DNA of 64,000 bases from Spirosoma foliorum (GCF_014117325.1 NZ_CP059732.1:6399001-6463000); one strand, 5' to 3'; shown: positions 15,430 to 24,299, counted from the first letter of the stretch. Program-made: numbers and translations. The notes: generated by a model from the letters alone, not told the origin.

Positions 15430-16944
15430 ATGGAAATCCTAGTCCTACTTTTATATGGACTGGCCCTGATGCTGCTATTTTTTTATAACTGTGGTCAGTT
15501 AAGCCTTATTCTCATTTACCTGCGATCAAAGCGAAAGCGTCTGCTGACGGCTAAACCTGCCTCCGTCATTTTGCCCGTTGACTTACCCCGTGTAACCGTT
15601 CAATTGCCTGTTTACAACGAGCTTTACGTAGTCGATCGGCTCATCGACGCGGTGGTGCAACTCAACTATCCTAAAGACAAACTTGACATTCAGATCCTGG
15701 ATGATTCTACGGATGAAACCGTGTGGCTAATTGCCCGTAAGGTTGCCACCTATCAACAACTGGGCTTCGATATTCAACACATTCAACGGCCCGATCGAAC
15801 CGGCTTCAAGGCGGGCGCATTGGCATACGGGTTGAATGTGGCCAAAGGAGAGTTTATCGCCATTTTCGACGCTGATTTTGTCCCAGACCCGGAGTTTCTG
15901 ATCAAGGCCATTCCGCACTTTACTGATCCACAGGTGGCTATTGTCCAAACCCGATGGGGACATCTTAACGAAGAGTTTTCCTTATTGACTCAATTACAGG
16001 CATTTGGCCTCAATGCCCACTTTACTATTGAACAGAGTGGTCGTCATACGGCTGGCTTATTGGCTAATTTTAATGGCACAGGTGGTATTTGGCGTAAAGA
16101 AGCCATCACCGATGCTGGCGGTTGGCAAAGTGATACGTTAACAGAGGATTTAGACTTGAGTTACCGGGCTCAACTGAAGGGCTGGAAATTTGTGTATCGG
16201 GAAGATATTAATTCCCCCGCCGAATTACCGGTCGCGATGAATGCCTTAAAATCGCAGCAATATCGCTGGATGAAAGGTGCCGCTGAATGCGCCAGAAAAC
16301 TAATTGGTCGGGTACTTCGAACACCTAACCTATCATTGACGATAAAGCTTCATGCGCTGTTTCACCTCTTCAGTAGTGCTTCGTTCATTTTAGTGTTAAT
16401 TCTGGGTGTGATGAGTGTACCGCTACTTTATATCCGTAGCCAGCATCCGGAATGGGAGTGGGCTTTTCGGGTCATAAATCTATTTCAAGCCAATTTATTC
16501 ATTCTCATTGCGTTCTATGGCATCCCGTTGTGGTTTTTAAAGTCAAATTCTAAGGCGAAACTACTTTGGTATTTTCCGATGTATTCTTCCCTGATGATGG
16601 GATTATCCTTACATAACACAATTGCCGTAATCGAGGGGTACTTAGGCCGAAGGACGCCATTTATACGTACGCCGAAGTTCAATGTTAAAACGGGTTCGGA
16701 TCAGTGGAGTGCGAATAAATACGTAAGTCATCAGCTCAACTGGATGACGATGATTGAAGGACTTTTCGCAGCCTATTTCTTAGGTGGGCTCGTGCTGGCC
16801 ATCTATCTGCAGGATTATCGCCTGTTTTTTCTCCACCTCATGTTTATGGTTGGCTTTGGGATGGTTTCTATGTACTCACTGTACCAGGCCAATTATAGGC
16901 TTACAGTACAACAACGAGTCAATGTTGTTAAGGTGGCGGGATAA
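15430..16944 (+). CDS. Processive family-2 glycosyltransferase (cellulose synthase-like)
   Basis: The protein has 504 residues. An N-terminal membrane helix (about 3-32) precedes a GT-A domain with VQLPVYNE, Asp91/Asp92 (ILDDSTDET), the DxD metal site Asp147/Asp149 (IFDADFVPD), TED at 238-240 and the QxxRW-type motif at 276-280 (QQYRWMKG). Four to five further helices follow (about 305-500). D, DxD, TED and QxxRW together define processive beta-glycan synthases of the cellulose/mannan/CslA type, which polymerise and move a chain across the inner membrane. No accessory BcsB-like subunit is adjacent, so the polymer is unknown. Confidence 0.9.
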   Translation: MEILVLLLYGLALMLLFFYNCGQLSLILIYLRSKRKRLLTAKPASVILPVDLPRVTVQLPVYNELYVVDRLIDAVVQLNYPKDKLDIQILDDSTDETVWLIARKVATYQQLGFDIQHIQRPDRTGFKAGALAYGLNVAKGEFIAIFDADFVPDPEFLIKAIPHFTDPQVAIVQTRWGHLNEEFSLLTQLQAFGLNAHFTIEQSGRHTAGLLANFNGTGGIWRKEAITDAGGWQSDTLTEDLDLSYRAQLKGWKFVYREDINSPAELPVAMNALKSQQYRWMKGAAECARKLIGRVLRTPNLSLTIKLHALFHLFSSASFILVLILGVMSVPLLYIRSQHPEWEWAFRVINLFQANLFILIAFYGIPLWFLKSNSKAKLLWYFPMYSSLMMGLSLHNTIAVIEGYLGRRTPFIRTPKFNVKTGSDQWSANKYVSHQLNWMTMIEGLFAAYFLGGLVLAIYLQDYRLFFLHLMFMVGFGMVSMYSLYQANYRLTVQQRVNVVKVAG

Positions 16945-17292
16945 AACTAAAACGTTGTAAGCTAAGCAACTTTATGTCCAATAGAGTATTGTACAACTCG
17001 AAACGTAGGGCAGTCCGGCGTTTCTGATGTCCTGTAGAGCCGTTTCAGCCTGCTATAAACATCAGATTTTGATCCGCCAGCTGCTTTGCCAGCTATAATC
17101 TTAACTATGCGTGAATTGTGCAGCTACTATAACGTTTGATTATACAATACCAATTACAACTATAGTAAGCGTTTACAACTATAGTAAGCGTTGGAAATTT
17201 CGCTGCCACAGGTTCAAAGTGATGGTTGCTTAGCCTGATTCTTTTTGTAGAGCGCAGCATGATTAGTAAACCGGATGGATGGTTAACGGGTT
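16945..17292. other. Intergenic region with a short tandem repeat
   Basis: These 348 bp between convergent genes hold no ORF. The unit TTACAACTATAGTAAGCGT occurs twice in tandem at 17154-17172 and 17173-17191. No clear terminator hairpin is seen. Confidence 0.5.
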
Positions 17293-18246
17293 TTATTTTT
17301 CAAGTACATACATTTTCTTTTCATCATAATCCCAAACCGTTTTGTACTGCTCAAAAAAGCGGTAGCCAAAGCAGATATAGTTGGCCTCGGTGATTTGCAT
17401 TCCCTTTCTAAATGGAGCTGTTTGCTCAAGGCTGTAGGGCGCAATACCTTTTACACTTACTTTAAGGCTTCCGTTTATAACTAGGTTAGTAACATTAACC
17501 GTCGAATCATCGTAGCCATTTTTCCCGGCGTCAACCAGCAGCTTCTTCTTTTTCAAAACGTTCGCTGCCTGATCCTCCAATTGGATCAAACCATATTGCC
17601 CCGTATCAAATGAGCCAAGCAGGTCAACACCACCGACCTTTACGCGAACCATCGGGTGATTGGGAAGCCGTCTGGTGTCAAAGTCGAGAACAGCCACTAC
17701 TTTTTCACCGTTCAAGAAGTCCTTCGACCGTTTTCTAGCCTCAGTGACTTTATAAAAAGTGAGCTTTCTTTTTACATAATCGAGTTTAAAAAGATACCCT
17801 TTGAAAAAATCATGTCCTATATACCCAAGGCAATCAGGGGTGATGTGATCCTGAAGGAAATCAAGATTAGCACTGGTAATATTCAACAGGTTACGGTAAG
17901 TAAGGCCGTTCTTAAACTTAACTTCGGCAATGGTGTCGTTCATGTTTGATATAAATGATTGGCCGCTTCCAACCTGTCCCTTACTTACTGCTCGTTTACG
18001 CGGTAAGTTTACTGCGTTGTCGTTAATTTCAATGTAGCACTTATTGCCGGTATCGAACATAAATTTTCCCTTAACGCCATTTACCGCTACCGATACAAAC
18101 GGAAAAGCGTCAACAAGTGTCAATGGGAATATAATACTATCCCCCTGGAGTTCGGGTCCATGTTGGAATACCTGTTCTGAAGGGCGTTGCGCTACAGCCC
18201 GTAGACTAGTGATGCTTAACAAAAAAAGTAAAAGTGTCTTTTCCAT
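17293..18246 (-). CDS. Two-lobed retropepsin-like aspartyl protease
   Basis: The protein has 317 residues with a signal peptide (about 1-19, cleavage after AVA), so it is exported. Two retropepsin-type halves are visible: GKFMFDTGNKC with Asp65, and LLGSFDTGQYG with Asp214. Each half also ends in a matching segment (GYIGHDFFKGYLFKLDY and CFGYRFFEQYKTVWDY). Both catalytic DTG triads are intact. Bacterial retropepsin-like proteins normally have one DTG per chain and dimerise; here two lobes are fused as in pepsin. The substrate is unknown. Confidence 0.78.
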   Translation of the reverse strand: MEKTLLLFLLSITSLRAVAQRPSEQVFQHGPELQGDSIIFPLTLVDAFPFVSVAVNGVKGKFMFDTGNKCYIEINDNAVNLPRKRAVSKGQVGSGQSFISNMNDTIAEVKFKNGLTYRNLLNITSANLDFLQDHITPDCLGYIGHDFFKGYLFKLDYVKRKLTFYKVTEARKRSKDFLNGEKVVAVLDFDTRRLPNHPMVRVKVGGVDLLGSFDTGQYGLIQLEDQAANVLKKKKLLVDAGKNGYDDSTVNVTNLVINGSLKVSVKGIAPYSLEQTAPFRKGMQITEANYICFGYRFFEQYKTVWDYDEKKMYVLEK

Positions 18247-18342
18247 GTGCTTGTCGGGTGGTTACCAACCGTATCTTTAGTGCGTATTTTTAATTTTACA
18301 TAACTGATTATCAGAACTACTTGAACACTGTCAATTAGAAAC

Positions 18343-18383
18343 ACATCAGGCACAAGCCTAGTTGGTAGGCATATGCCTGATGT
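18343..18383 (-). terminator. Terminator hairpin after the 279-aa hydrolase
   Basis: Outer 10-bp arms (ACATCAGGCA at 18343-18352 and its complement at 18374-18383) enclose an inner GCCTA/TAGGC stem. It lies 17 bp past the stop codon of the leftward hydrolase gene. There is no strong T tract. Confidence 0.55.
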
Positions 18384-18399
18384 CGATTTAATGCATGCT

Positions 18400-19239
18400 T
18401 TAGGCTAGGGCTAAAAAAGAATTAACTTCTTTAGCCAAGTCCTGGCTATATTGGAAAAGTGCACCATGACCTGAATCACTCCATAGAATGAGTTTTGAGT
18501 TGATCAGGTACTGGGAGAGCGTGAATGAATTGATAGAAGGCACAATCAAATCATTGGTGCCGTTTACAATCAAAACAGGCTGTTTAATATGGCGCAGCTG
18601 CTGGTATTCCGGATCTTTTTCATACCCGTAGGTAATGATGGCTGTTGCCTGTGCATTTACCGTTGCTCCGGTCGTAGGCGTATCGCGGTTCTCTTTTCTT
18701 ACTTGCAGACGTTCCAAGAATTGTTCGCCCGCTTCTACGCCGTTCGCTGTTTTTGTGAAAAATATATTTCGCAGCACTTTGGCAGGACCATCCGACATAC
18801 CGGCGGTTACTACGTTCACAATGTCGGTTATCCCTTCACTGCCTTTTGGGCCGGTACCTGCCAGAATTACTTTGCTTACCAAGTCAGGATAGCCTTCGGC
18901 CAGGTTTTGTGCAATAAAGCCGCCTAGTGAAAAGCCAAGTAGATATACTTTTTCCAGACCTAATGCCTTAATGAACGCATAAGCATCATCGGCCATTTCG
19001 CTTACTGTAGTGGGCGTTTCGCCTTCGCTGCTACCGACCCCCTTGTTATCAAATAAGATGATCGGGTGTGTTTTGGCCAATTCATTGGTTAGGGCCGGAT
19101 CCCAATTATCTAACGTACCAGTAAAGTGTTGCAGGAAGACAATGGGTATGCCTGCTTGCTGTCCAAATGAACGATAAGCGAATTTTGCACCTTTTACGTC
19201 GATAAAGGTAGTTGGAGCTGTTTCGTGAGTAAGTGACAT
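18400..19239 (-). CDS. Alpha/beta hydrolase
   Basis: The protein has 279 residues and no signal peptide. The alpha/beta-hydrolase core is clear: oxyanion segment FLQHFTGTLDNWDP near residue 35, nucleophile elbow GFSLGGFIAQ (Ser near residue 103), acid in VNGTNDLIVP and His in SDSGHGALFQ. It resembles cofactor-free haloperoxidase/ester hydrolase types common in Bacteroidota. The substrate is unknown. It is the last of three leftward genes, behind the secreted hydrolase and the Crp/Fnr gene, but hairpins separate them. Confidence 0.88.
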   Translation of the reverse strand: MSLTHETAPTTFIDVKGAKFAYRSFGQQAGIPIVFLQHFTGTLDNWDPALTNELAKTHPIILFDNKGVGSSEGETPTTVSEMADDAYAFIKALGLEKVYLLGFSLGGFIAQNLAEGYPDLVSKVILAGTGPKGSEGITDIVNVVTAGMSDGPAKVLRNIFFTKTANGVEAGEQFLERLQVRKENRDTPTTGATVNAQATAIITYGYEKDPEYQQLRHIKQPVLIVNGTNDLIVPSINSFTLSQYLINSKLILWSDSGHGALFQYSQDLAKEVNSFLALA

Positions 19240-19256
19240 TTTGTTGTGTTTTATGA

Positions 19257-19289
19257 TCGGGCTTCTTCCAACGGAAAGAAGAAGCCCGA
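19257..19289 (-). terminator. Hairpin between two hydrolase genes
   Basis: Perfect 12-bp arms (19257-19268 and 19278-19289) around a 9-nt loop lie 36 bp beyond the stop of the 264-residue hydrolase and 18 bp before the start of the next. It probably ends the upstream transcript. Confidence 0.6.
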
Positions 19290-19324
19290 GATGAAGAATT
19301 TATTTTTTGCTGTTAATCAGGTTA

Positions 19325-20119
19325 CTACTTGCTTTCGGCAATCAGTATGGCGGCCAGTTTATCCGGCATAGAAATGAATGGTGTATGGCTGCTTTGCAGC
19401 GTATACACGTTATCAACTTTGCTGTTTTTCACCATGTATTGTTGGGCAGGATAACTGATCGCATGGTCATTCTCAGTGTGGATATACACCTTCCTGATGC
19501 TGCCAAAATTCTTGTCAGTCAGCTGTACCGGGGTAGCGAGAGGTACCAGGGGTTCGGCTTTAATAGTAGCGGCAATATATTCCTGAACCTGCTGAGGGGC
19601 ATCGGCCGCGAAAATATCCGCTACCCCTTCTTTCGCAATGATTGCCGCACCATGCTCCTTATCGACGGTCAGAAACTTGCCTATATGCGATGCCGGATCC
19701 CCTTTTGCAAGGCCTAAAAGGCTGTCGCCGTCATGCGGAAGGGCTGCTGCCAGATAGATCAGTTTTTTGATTTGTGAAGGGATTTCTTCGGCCACCTGGC
19801 TGATGACCAGTCCAGCAAAACTATGGCCTACCAAAACTACATTGGTGCGGGTGCCGATAGCTGCTTTTACCTGGTCAACATACGTTTGCAGGGTGATACC
19901 AGCAAATGAAGTGGTATCTTTTCCGTGGCCTGCCAGGTTAACCGTGATCACCTCGTCGCCCTGGGCCTTTAACAAAGGGGCTACTGCATCCCACGCCGAG
20001 GCATCTGACCAGGCGCCGTGAACCAGTACGACCGTTTTAGCATTTTTACGGGTTGTTTGTTGGGCCTGAGCCGAAAACCCTAGTACACTCATTGCCATTG
20101 CTATTATTGCTGTTTTCAT
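19325..20119 (-). CDS. Exported alpha/beta hydrolase
   Basis: The protein has 264 residues with a signal peptide (about 1-19, ending SAQAQ). It has the HGAWSDASAWD oxyanion segment, nucleophile Ser in LVGHSFAGLVIS, Asp in HTENDHAI and His in LQSSHTPF. This pattern matches the EstC/salicylate-esterase-like hydrolases. It is a clear paralogue of the lipoprotein hydrolase at 21065, sharing VLVHGAW..DAV, VGHS, PS.I.KL.YLAA and NFGS..KVYI. Its upstream 82 bp are repeated in inverted orientation before that gene, so the two are probably coregulated. Confidence 0.9.
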   Translation of the reverse strand: MKTAIIAMAMSVLGFSAQAQQTTRKNAKTVVLVHGAWSDASAWDAVAPLLKAQGDEVITVNLAGHGKDTTSFAGITLQTYVDQVKAAIGTRTNVVLVGHSFAGLVISQVAEEIPSQIKKLIYLAAALPHDGDSLLGLAKGDPASHIGKFLTVDKEHGAAIIAKEGVADIFAADAPQQVQEYIAATIKAEPLVPLATPVQLTDKNFGSIRKVYIHTENDHAISYPAQQYMVKNSKVDNVYTLQSSHTPFISMPDKLAAILIAESK

Positions 20120-20198
20120 GATTTGTGGTGCCTAATTGTTTAGGACACCACAAACCTCGGGCTCTGCTGCGGCAATAAGTTTAACCCAGGTTAAAATC
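20117..20198 (-). repeat. Inverted promoter/leader repeat, copy A
   Basis: These 82 bp, ending in the start codon of the 264-residue hydrolase, match 20986-21067 as reverse complement with only two visible differences. The repeat carries the dyad TTAACCCAGGTTAA at 20181-20194 and an imperfect hairpin at about 20123-20153 just before the ATG. Confidence 0.9.
20181..20194 (-). promoter_or_regulatory. Candidate operator TTAACC-N2-GGTTAA, copy A
   Basis: The 14-bp perfect dyad (arms TTAACC/GGTTAA) lies about 62 bp upstream of the hydrolase ATG and is repeated at 20990-21003. A dimeric regulator site is the natural reading; the neighbouring Crp/Fnr protein is a candidate. Confidence 0.5.
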
Positions 20199-20201
20199 AA
20201 A

Positions 20202-20232
20202 AAACCCGCTAAAAAACTTGTTTAGCGGGTTT
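20202..20232 (-). terminator. Terminator of the Crp/Fnr gene
   Basis: Perfect 12-bp arms (AAACCCGCTAAA at 20202-20213, complement at 20221-20232) around a 7-nt loop lie 30 bp past the stop of the leftward regulator gene and directly before the repeat-borne promoter of the next gene. Confidence 0.75.
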
Positions 20233-20261
20233 CAGTAGGCATAGCCAGCAGGTGCTGAGTT

Positions 20262-20918
20262 TTACTTTCCCACCATTCGTTTACGAATCCGGCTCAAGGA
20301 TGGCCCCTGGATACCCAGGTAAGAGGCAATATGATACAGAGGTACCGAATCCAGAATAGTTGGATGTTTCGCCATCATTTCCCGGTAACGGTCTTCCGGG
20401 GTTTTAAATAAAAAACCTTCGGTATTAGTCATTACTTCATGAAAAGCAGTTTCGGCAACAATCCTTCCAAACCGTTCCCACTGGTGCGATTGTCCATACA
20501 GTTCATTCAGATGATCAATATGTATATATAATATATGCGAATCAACCATAGCCTCCGTATAATAGTCGCAGGCGGTTTGGGCTAAAAAACTTTTATAGGA
20601 GGCTACAAACTGGTGATTAGTAAAGAATAGCATGTTCTTTTCTTCACCCGTGTCATTATTTACCCGATATATCCTAAATACCCCGTTTATCACAAATCCA
20701 AGGTGCTTACAAACATTTCTATATTCATTATAAAACTCACCTTTTTTATACTGCTTTGATTGCCAGTACGGTAATGACAGGTCAAATACGTCCGGTTTCA
20801 TACCGGCAGAGCCTAAAACCGTTCGTAATAAATCGATCTCTGTTTCTGTTTGGTTCTCTAACATGCTATAAAAATATAAATTTTTCTCATATCGACTATC
20901 GGCACAAGCCGATACCAT
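20262..20918 (-). CDS. Crp/Fnr-family transcriptional regulator
   Basis: The protein has 218 residues from the first ATG. Met19 (ATG at 20864, MLENQTETEIDLL) is the more likely start, because regulators of this group begin there. The N-terminal cyclic-nucleotide-binding-like barrel (FYNEYRNVCKHLGFVINGVF) lacks obvious cAMP contacts. The C-terminus holds the helix-turn-helix (IASYLGIQGPSLSRIRKRM). It lies between two hydrolase genes that share an inverted promoter repeat with a dyad operator, so it may control both (inference). Confidence 0.87.
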   Translation of the reverse strand: MVSACADSRYEKNLYFYSMLENQTETEIDLLRTVLGSAGMKPDVFDLSLPYWQSKQYKKGEFYNEYRNVCKHLGFVINGVFRIYRVNNDTGEEKNMLFFTNHQFVASYKSFLAQTACDYYTEAMVDSHILYIHIDHLNELYGQSHQWERFGRIVAETAFHEVMTNTEGFLFKTPEDRYREMMAKHPTILDSVPLYHIASYLGIQGPSLSRIRKRMVGK

Positions 20919-20985
20919 CGTGCATCGTCATTACTGATAAATCACCGTATGGGTTGCTTTATAAGGTCTACTTTGCCTTATTTTC

Positions 20986-21067
20986 GATTTTAACCTGGGT
21001 TAAACTTATTGCCGCAGCTTAGCCCGAGGTTTGTGGTGTCCTAAACAATTAGGCACCACAAATCATG
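20986..21067 (+). repeat. Inverted promoter/leader repeat, copy B
   Basis: This is the reverse-complement partner of 20117-20198, ending in the ATG of the lipoprotein hydrolase at 21065. It has the same dyad (20990-21003) and the same leader hairpin (arms 21031-21044 and 21049-21061, one unpaired base), which ends four bases before the ATG and could affect translation. Confidence 0.9.
20990..21003 (+). promoter_or_regulatory. Candidate operator TTAACC-N2-GGTTAA, copy B
   Basis: Same dyad as 20181-20194, about 62 bp before the ATG at 21065, at the matching position in the inverted repeat. Confidence 0.5.
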
Positions 21068-21892
21068 CACAAACTTATCTTACTCTTACTTTCTGTAGCT
21101 ACTGCTACTCTTATGTTCACATCCTGTTCAAAAAAGAATGATGACGTGAAACCCGTTGCTAAAAATTATGTGTTGGTACACGGCGCATGGCAGGCTCCTT
21201 ATGTATGGGATGCCGTAAAAGTCAGCCTGATTAATGAAGGCAACAATGTAACCGTTGTGGAACTGCCTGGCCACGGCAGCGATCAAACCGTTCCCTCAAC
21301 CTTAACATTGACCAGTTACAGAGACAAAGTTATTAATGCCATGTCAGGAATAAACGGCAAAGTTATCCTGGTAGGTCATAGCTTAGGCGGTATGATCATT
21401 TCTGCCGTTGCCGAGCAGAATCCGTCAAAAATTGAAAAACTTGTCTATCTAGCAGCCTATCTTCCATCGTCCGGGCAATCCTTACTGTCTCTTGCGGGTA
21501 CCGACGCCGGCTCAGCACTGGGTGACTCCGTTAATCATGTTGCTATACTTAGCCAAAATGCGAACGGAACCCTTGATGTGTTACATGACCAGATTACGAA
21601 CGTCTTTATCCAGGATGGTTCTGCTCAGGTACAAACTCTTGTTCTACAAAATTATCGCCCTGAACCAGCCATTCCATTTACCAATCCGGTGACATTAACT
21701 GCGGCTAATTTCGGCTCTGTTGAGAAGGTTTATATTAAAACCTTACAGGATCGTGTGGTTTCTCCGGGTCTGCAAGACAGAATGATCGCATCTGGAAACG
21801 TAAAAACAGTCTATCAATTAAACACCAGCCACTCGGCATTCTTAGCAAAACCAGATTCGGTAGCCCTATTGTTAACTAGAACAGGACAATAA
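21065..21892 (+). CDS. Alpha/beta hydrolase lipoprotein
   Basis: The protein has 275 residues. A lipoprotein signal ends FTSC with Cys21, followed by SKKNDD, which favours the outer membrane or surface. The hydrolase core shows YVLVHGAWQAPYVWDAV, nucleophile Ser in LVGHSLGGMIIS, and His in NTSHSAFL. It is a paralogue of the secreted enzyme at 19325, from which it differs mainly by lipid anchoring. Both have the same 82-bp upstream sequence. A strong terminator follows at 21923. Confidence 0.9.
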   Translation: MHKLILLLLSVATATLMFTSCSKKNDDVKPVAKNYVLVHGAWQAPYVWDAVKVSLINEGNNVTVVELPGHGSDQTVPSTLTLTSYRDKVINAMSGINGKVILVGHSLGGMIISAVAEQNPSKIEKLVYLAAYLPSSGQSLLSLAGTDAGSALGDSVNHVAILSQNANGTLDVLHDQITNVFIQDGSAQVQTLVLQNYRPEPAIPFTNPVTLTAANFGSVEKVYIKTLQDRVVSPGLQDRMIASGNVKTVYQLNTSHSAFLAKPDSVALLLTRTGQ

Positions 21893-22286
21893 CTTAGCCG
21901 GAAAGAATTCGATATAATAATCAAAAAGGCCTTCTCATAAGTCAGTTATGAGAAGGCCTTTTTGTTGGGTAGTTAGGATGTATCCCTCTGAAATAGTGGT
22001 TCTACCGAAATTAGTCATTTATTGACAGGTAGCCTAAAGAGTCAGCTCAGGTAGAATTCCTGGGTCCGGATGCTAGGGCTAGTCGTTGGCAGGTATTAAA
22101 ACAGGCCGTTCAATTTAATACCCTTTTTTCGAAGCAAATACATGAAAGCGCCTTCCTCTCAAGAAAGAGAAATACATGATACAGATATATTGTGAAGATA
22201 GCGTGCTTTGACTAAACATAAAGGGGCTGTTGCAAAAGTCAGGGGCCTCACGTTTACTGATACACTTATAAAAATTTCAATTCTGG
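21893..22286. other. Intergenic region after the lipoprotein hydrolase
   Basis: Besides the terminator at 21923-21963 there is no ORF. At 22223-22240, GGGGCTGTTGCAAAAGTC resembles the terminal inverted repeat of some insertion sequences, but no matching end or transposase was found. The rest shows nothing I can name. Confidence 0.4.
21923..21963 (+). terminator. Rho-independent terminator
   Basis: Perfect 18-bp arms (21923-21940 and 21946-21963) around a 5-nt loop end in a T5 run 30 bp after the hydrolase stop. Confidence 0.88.
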
Positions 22287-22952
22287 ATGAAACTAAAACT
22301 CTGCCTGCTTGCTATTAGTGGCTTATTGAGTTCTCAAGCCCTGCTCGCTCAAGTCCAGCTGGGGGTCAAAGCGGGAGTCAACTTTGCCACCCTTAAGTTT
22401 GATAACCCCACCTTAAACGCGACTCAGCAGGCGAGATCCGATTTTCAGGGTGGTTTTTTAATAGATGTGCCCATAACGCCTAGTTTCTCCCTTCAGCCAG
22501 CCTTACTAATTAGTACCAAAGGAACCCAGATCAATACGTTCGCTATCGATAGCAGCCGAACCCCCATTGCTACACCCATTACCAACTCGATTAAACTGCT
22601 CTATGTCGAATTACCTCTACTCGCCCTGTTTCGCTTTGAAGTCAGTTCATCCTTACGCCTTTATGGGGGGTTAGGGCCCTACCTAGGTGTGGGTTTAGGT
22701 GGCCGCATTAGCTCCACATTTGTACCAGTAGGCGATCGGGAAGTCGTATTCGGATCGGGGAGTGTGGGCAGTAATAGCTTTAGGCGATTTGATTATGGAA
22801 TAAGTGGAGCAGCGGGTCTAGAATGGCATCGGTTGATGGTGGGGGTTACCTATGGCTATGGGCTAGCGGATTTGGGCAGCGCCCTGGCCAAATCGTATCA
22901 TCGTCCGATAGGAGTAAGTGTGGGTTTTTGGTTGAGTCGAAGATCTTCCTAG
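22287..22952 (+). CDS. Outer-membrane beta-barrel protein (porin-family/PF13568-like)
   Basis: The protein has 221 residues with a signal peptide (about 1-21, ending LLAQ). The mature N-terminus VQLGVKAGVNFATLKFDNP is typical of the Bacteroidota outer-membrane beta-barrel family. Amphipathic strands alternate to the end (FSLQPALLIST, KLLYVELPLLALFRFEV, GLGPYLGVGLGG, VGVTYGYGLADLG), and the terminal strand is SVGFWLSRRSS. This is a small barrel of about eight strands with an unknown role. It is monocistronic. Confidence 0.82.
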   Translation: MKLKLCLLAISGLLSSQALLAQVQLGVKAGVNFATLKFDNPTLNATQQARSDFQGGFLIDVPITPSFSLQPALLISTKGTQINTFAIDSSRTPIATPITNSIKLLYVELPLLALFRFEVSSSLRLYGGLGPYLGVGLGGRISSTFVPVGDREVVFGSGSVGSNSFRRFDYGISGAAGLEWHRLMVGVTYGYGLADLGSALAKSYHRPIGVSVGFWLSRRSS

Positions 22953-23165
22953 GAGCAGAACGTTTATTGACAGTCCCTGTCTGCTGAGTTTAAGATGGTT
23001 TTATAGGTCCTCACTTATAAAATGGACTATAGGCTACCGATTTACTATACCTAGAAATCTACGGTTTGAGCCCAATAGGCGTACCACTGGGCAGATATTA
23101 AAACCAGCCTTTTCGGAGAATTTCCCAGAAGGGCAGTTTACTCTTTTAATCTCTATTTAGTACAA

Positions 23166-24299
23166 TCAGCTACATGAGGTGCTCTCATACACTGCTACGT
23201 ATTGCTTGGCGCTGCTTTCCCAATTAAAACGGGCTGCATTTTTCAAAATAGCTTCTTTACGCGCCAACGACTCGAAGGCTTTCATGCCTTCCCAGTACAC
23301 TTCCTGAATAAGGCTGGCTTCGAAAGTAGAAAAGTAAAAAGCAGCATCACCGCCTATTTCTGGTAGCGAGGTAAGCGTAGACAGGAAAACTGGTTTGCCA
23401 AATTGCATAGCTTCGATAACGGGTAAGCCAAAACCTTCAGCAAGAGAAGGGTGAAGAAGAGCTTTACAATTACGCAAATACCAGATTTTGTCTTCCTCCG
23501 AAACCGTACCTGGCAAGTGCAGTCGCTTCTCCACCCCTAACTGCTGCGCCTGGCTTCGCATTTGAGTTACATAGTCTGGACTATCATGGTGACCAATAAC
23601 AATCAGTTCTAAATCAGGATTCGATTGCAATAAGGGCAGCAGAACATGGAAATTCTTCTTTTGATTTACATAGCCAATTCCCAGCAGAAACTCGCGGGTT
23701 GGTTTATAAGCAACTACGTCTCCTACCGTCTCCGATAGTTTGCTGACGCCATTATGAATAACGTAGATAGGCTTTTCGCCCGTGGAGCAATGGGTAAGGA
23801 CGTCATTCTTTGTAAATTCAGAAATGCATACAATGGCATCACTCTGATCAATCAAGGCCTGTGTATGCGCCAGACTCTTCTGCTGAATGTAGTCGGGCTT
23901 TCCTTCGTGAAGTACGTTTAAGTCGTGAATGGTCAGTACTACATTGAGATGAGGAAATCTCTTTTTATTTGGCAAAATCCTTCCTGATTGAAACGGAGCA
24001 TGCCACACCCGGCAATCGAACAGAAAGGGCTGGATGAGTTTATGCCATTTATGCTCGATCAAATGATATGGTTTGTGGGGAAGAACCAGTTTTTTTCGAC
24101 GGGGAAGATACATCTTCATGAAAGGCTGATTGGTTTCAACCAATAGTTGGTTGATATGCTCGCCAAGATTCTGGCAATACTGGTATAGGCCAGAATGAGG
24201 AAACTTCATTAAGTCGCAATCAAGAATAATTCGGGACATAAGCCTCAAAGAGATTGGTAAATGGGCCGGATGCTCGTTTTTTGGGGTTTTCTGCAACAT
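23166..24299 (-). CDS. GT4-family glycosyltransferase
   Basis: The protein has 377 residues as drawn. Met21 (ATG at 24239, MSRIILDCDLMKFPHSGLYQY) is the better start, because it aligns with the N-terminus of the divergent paralogue at 24500. The C-terminal nucleotide-sugar lobe has FLLGIGYVNQKKNFHVLLPL, LELIVIGHHDSPDY and the donor motif HPSLAEGFGLPVIEAMQFGKPV (EGFGLPxxEA). It belongs to the surface-glycan cluster and probably acts in the cytoplasm or at the inner membrane on lipid-linked glycans. The sugar is unknown. Confidence 0.9.
   Translation of the reverse strand: MLQKTPKNEHPAHLPISLRLMSRIILDCDLMKFPHSGLYQYCQNLGEHINQLLVETNQPFMKMYLPRRKKLVLPHKPYHLIEHKWHKLIQPFLFDCRVWHAPFQSGRILPNKKRFPHLNVVLTIHDLNVLHEGKPDYIQQKSLAHTQALIDQSDAIVCISEFTKNDVLTHCSTGEKPIYVIHNGVSKLSETVGDVVAYKPTREFLLGIGYVNQKKNFHVLLPLLQSNPDLELIVIGHHDSPDYVTQMRSQAQQLGVEKRLHLPGTVSEEDKIWYLRNCKALLHPSLAEGFGLPVIEAMQFGKPVFLSTLTSLPEIGGDAAFYFSTFEASLIQEVYWEGMKAFESLARKEAILKNAARFNWESSAKQYVAVYESTSCS

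Noticed and set aside
17154..17191. 19-bp tandem repeat as a possible regulator iteron
   Set aside because: Only two copies, between convergent genes; no nearby start to regulate.
22223..22240. GGGGCTGTTGCAAAAGTC, like an insertion-sequence terminal repeat
   Set aside because: No partner inverted repeat, transposase or target duplication seen nearby; could be chance or a solo remnant.
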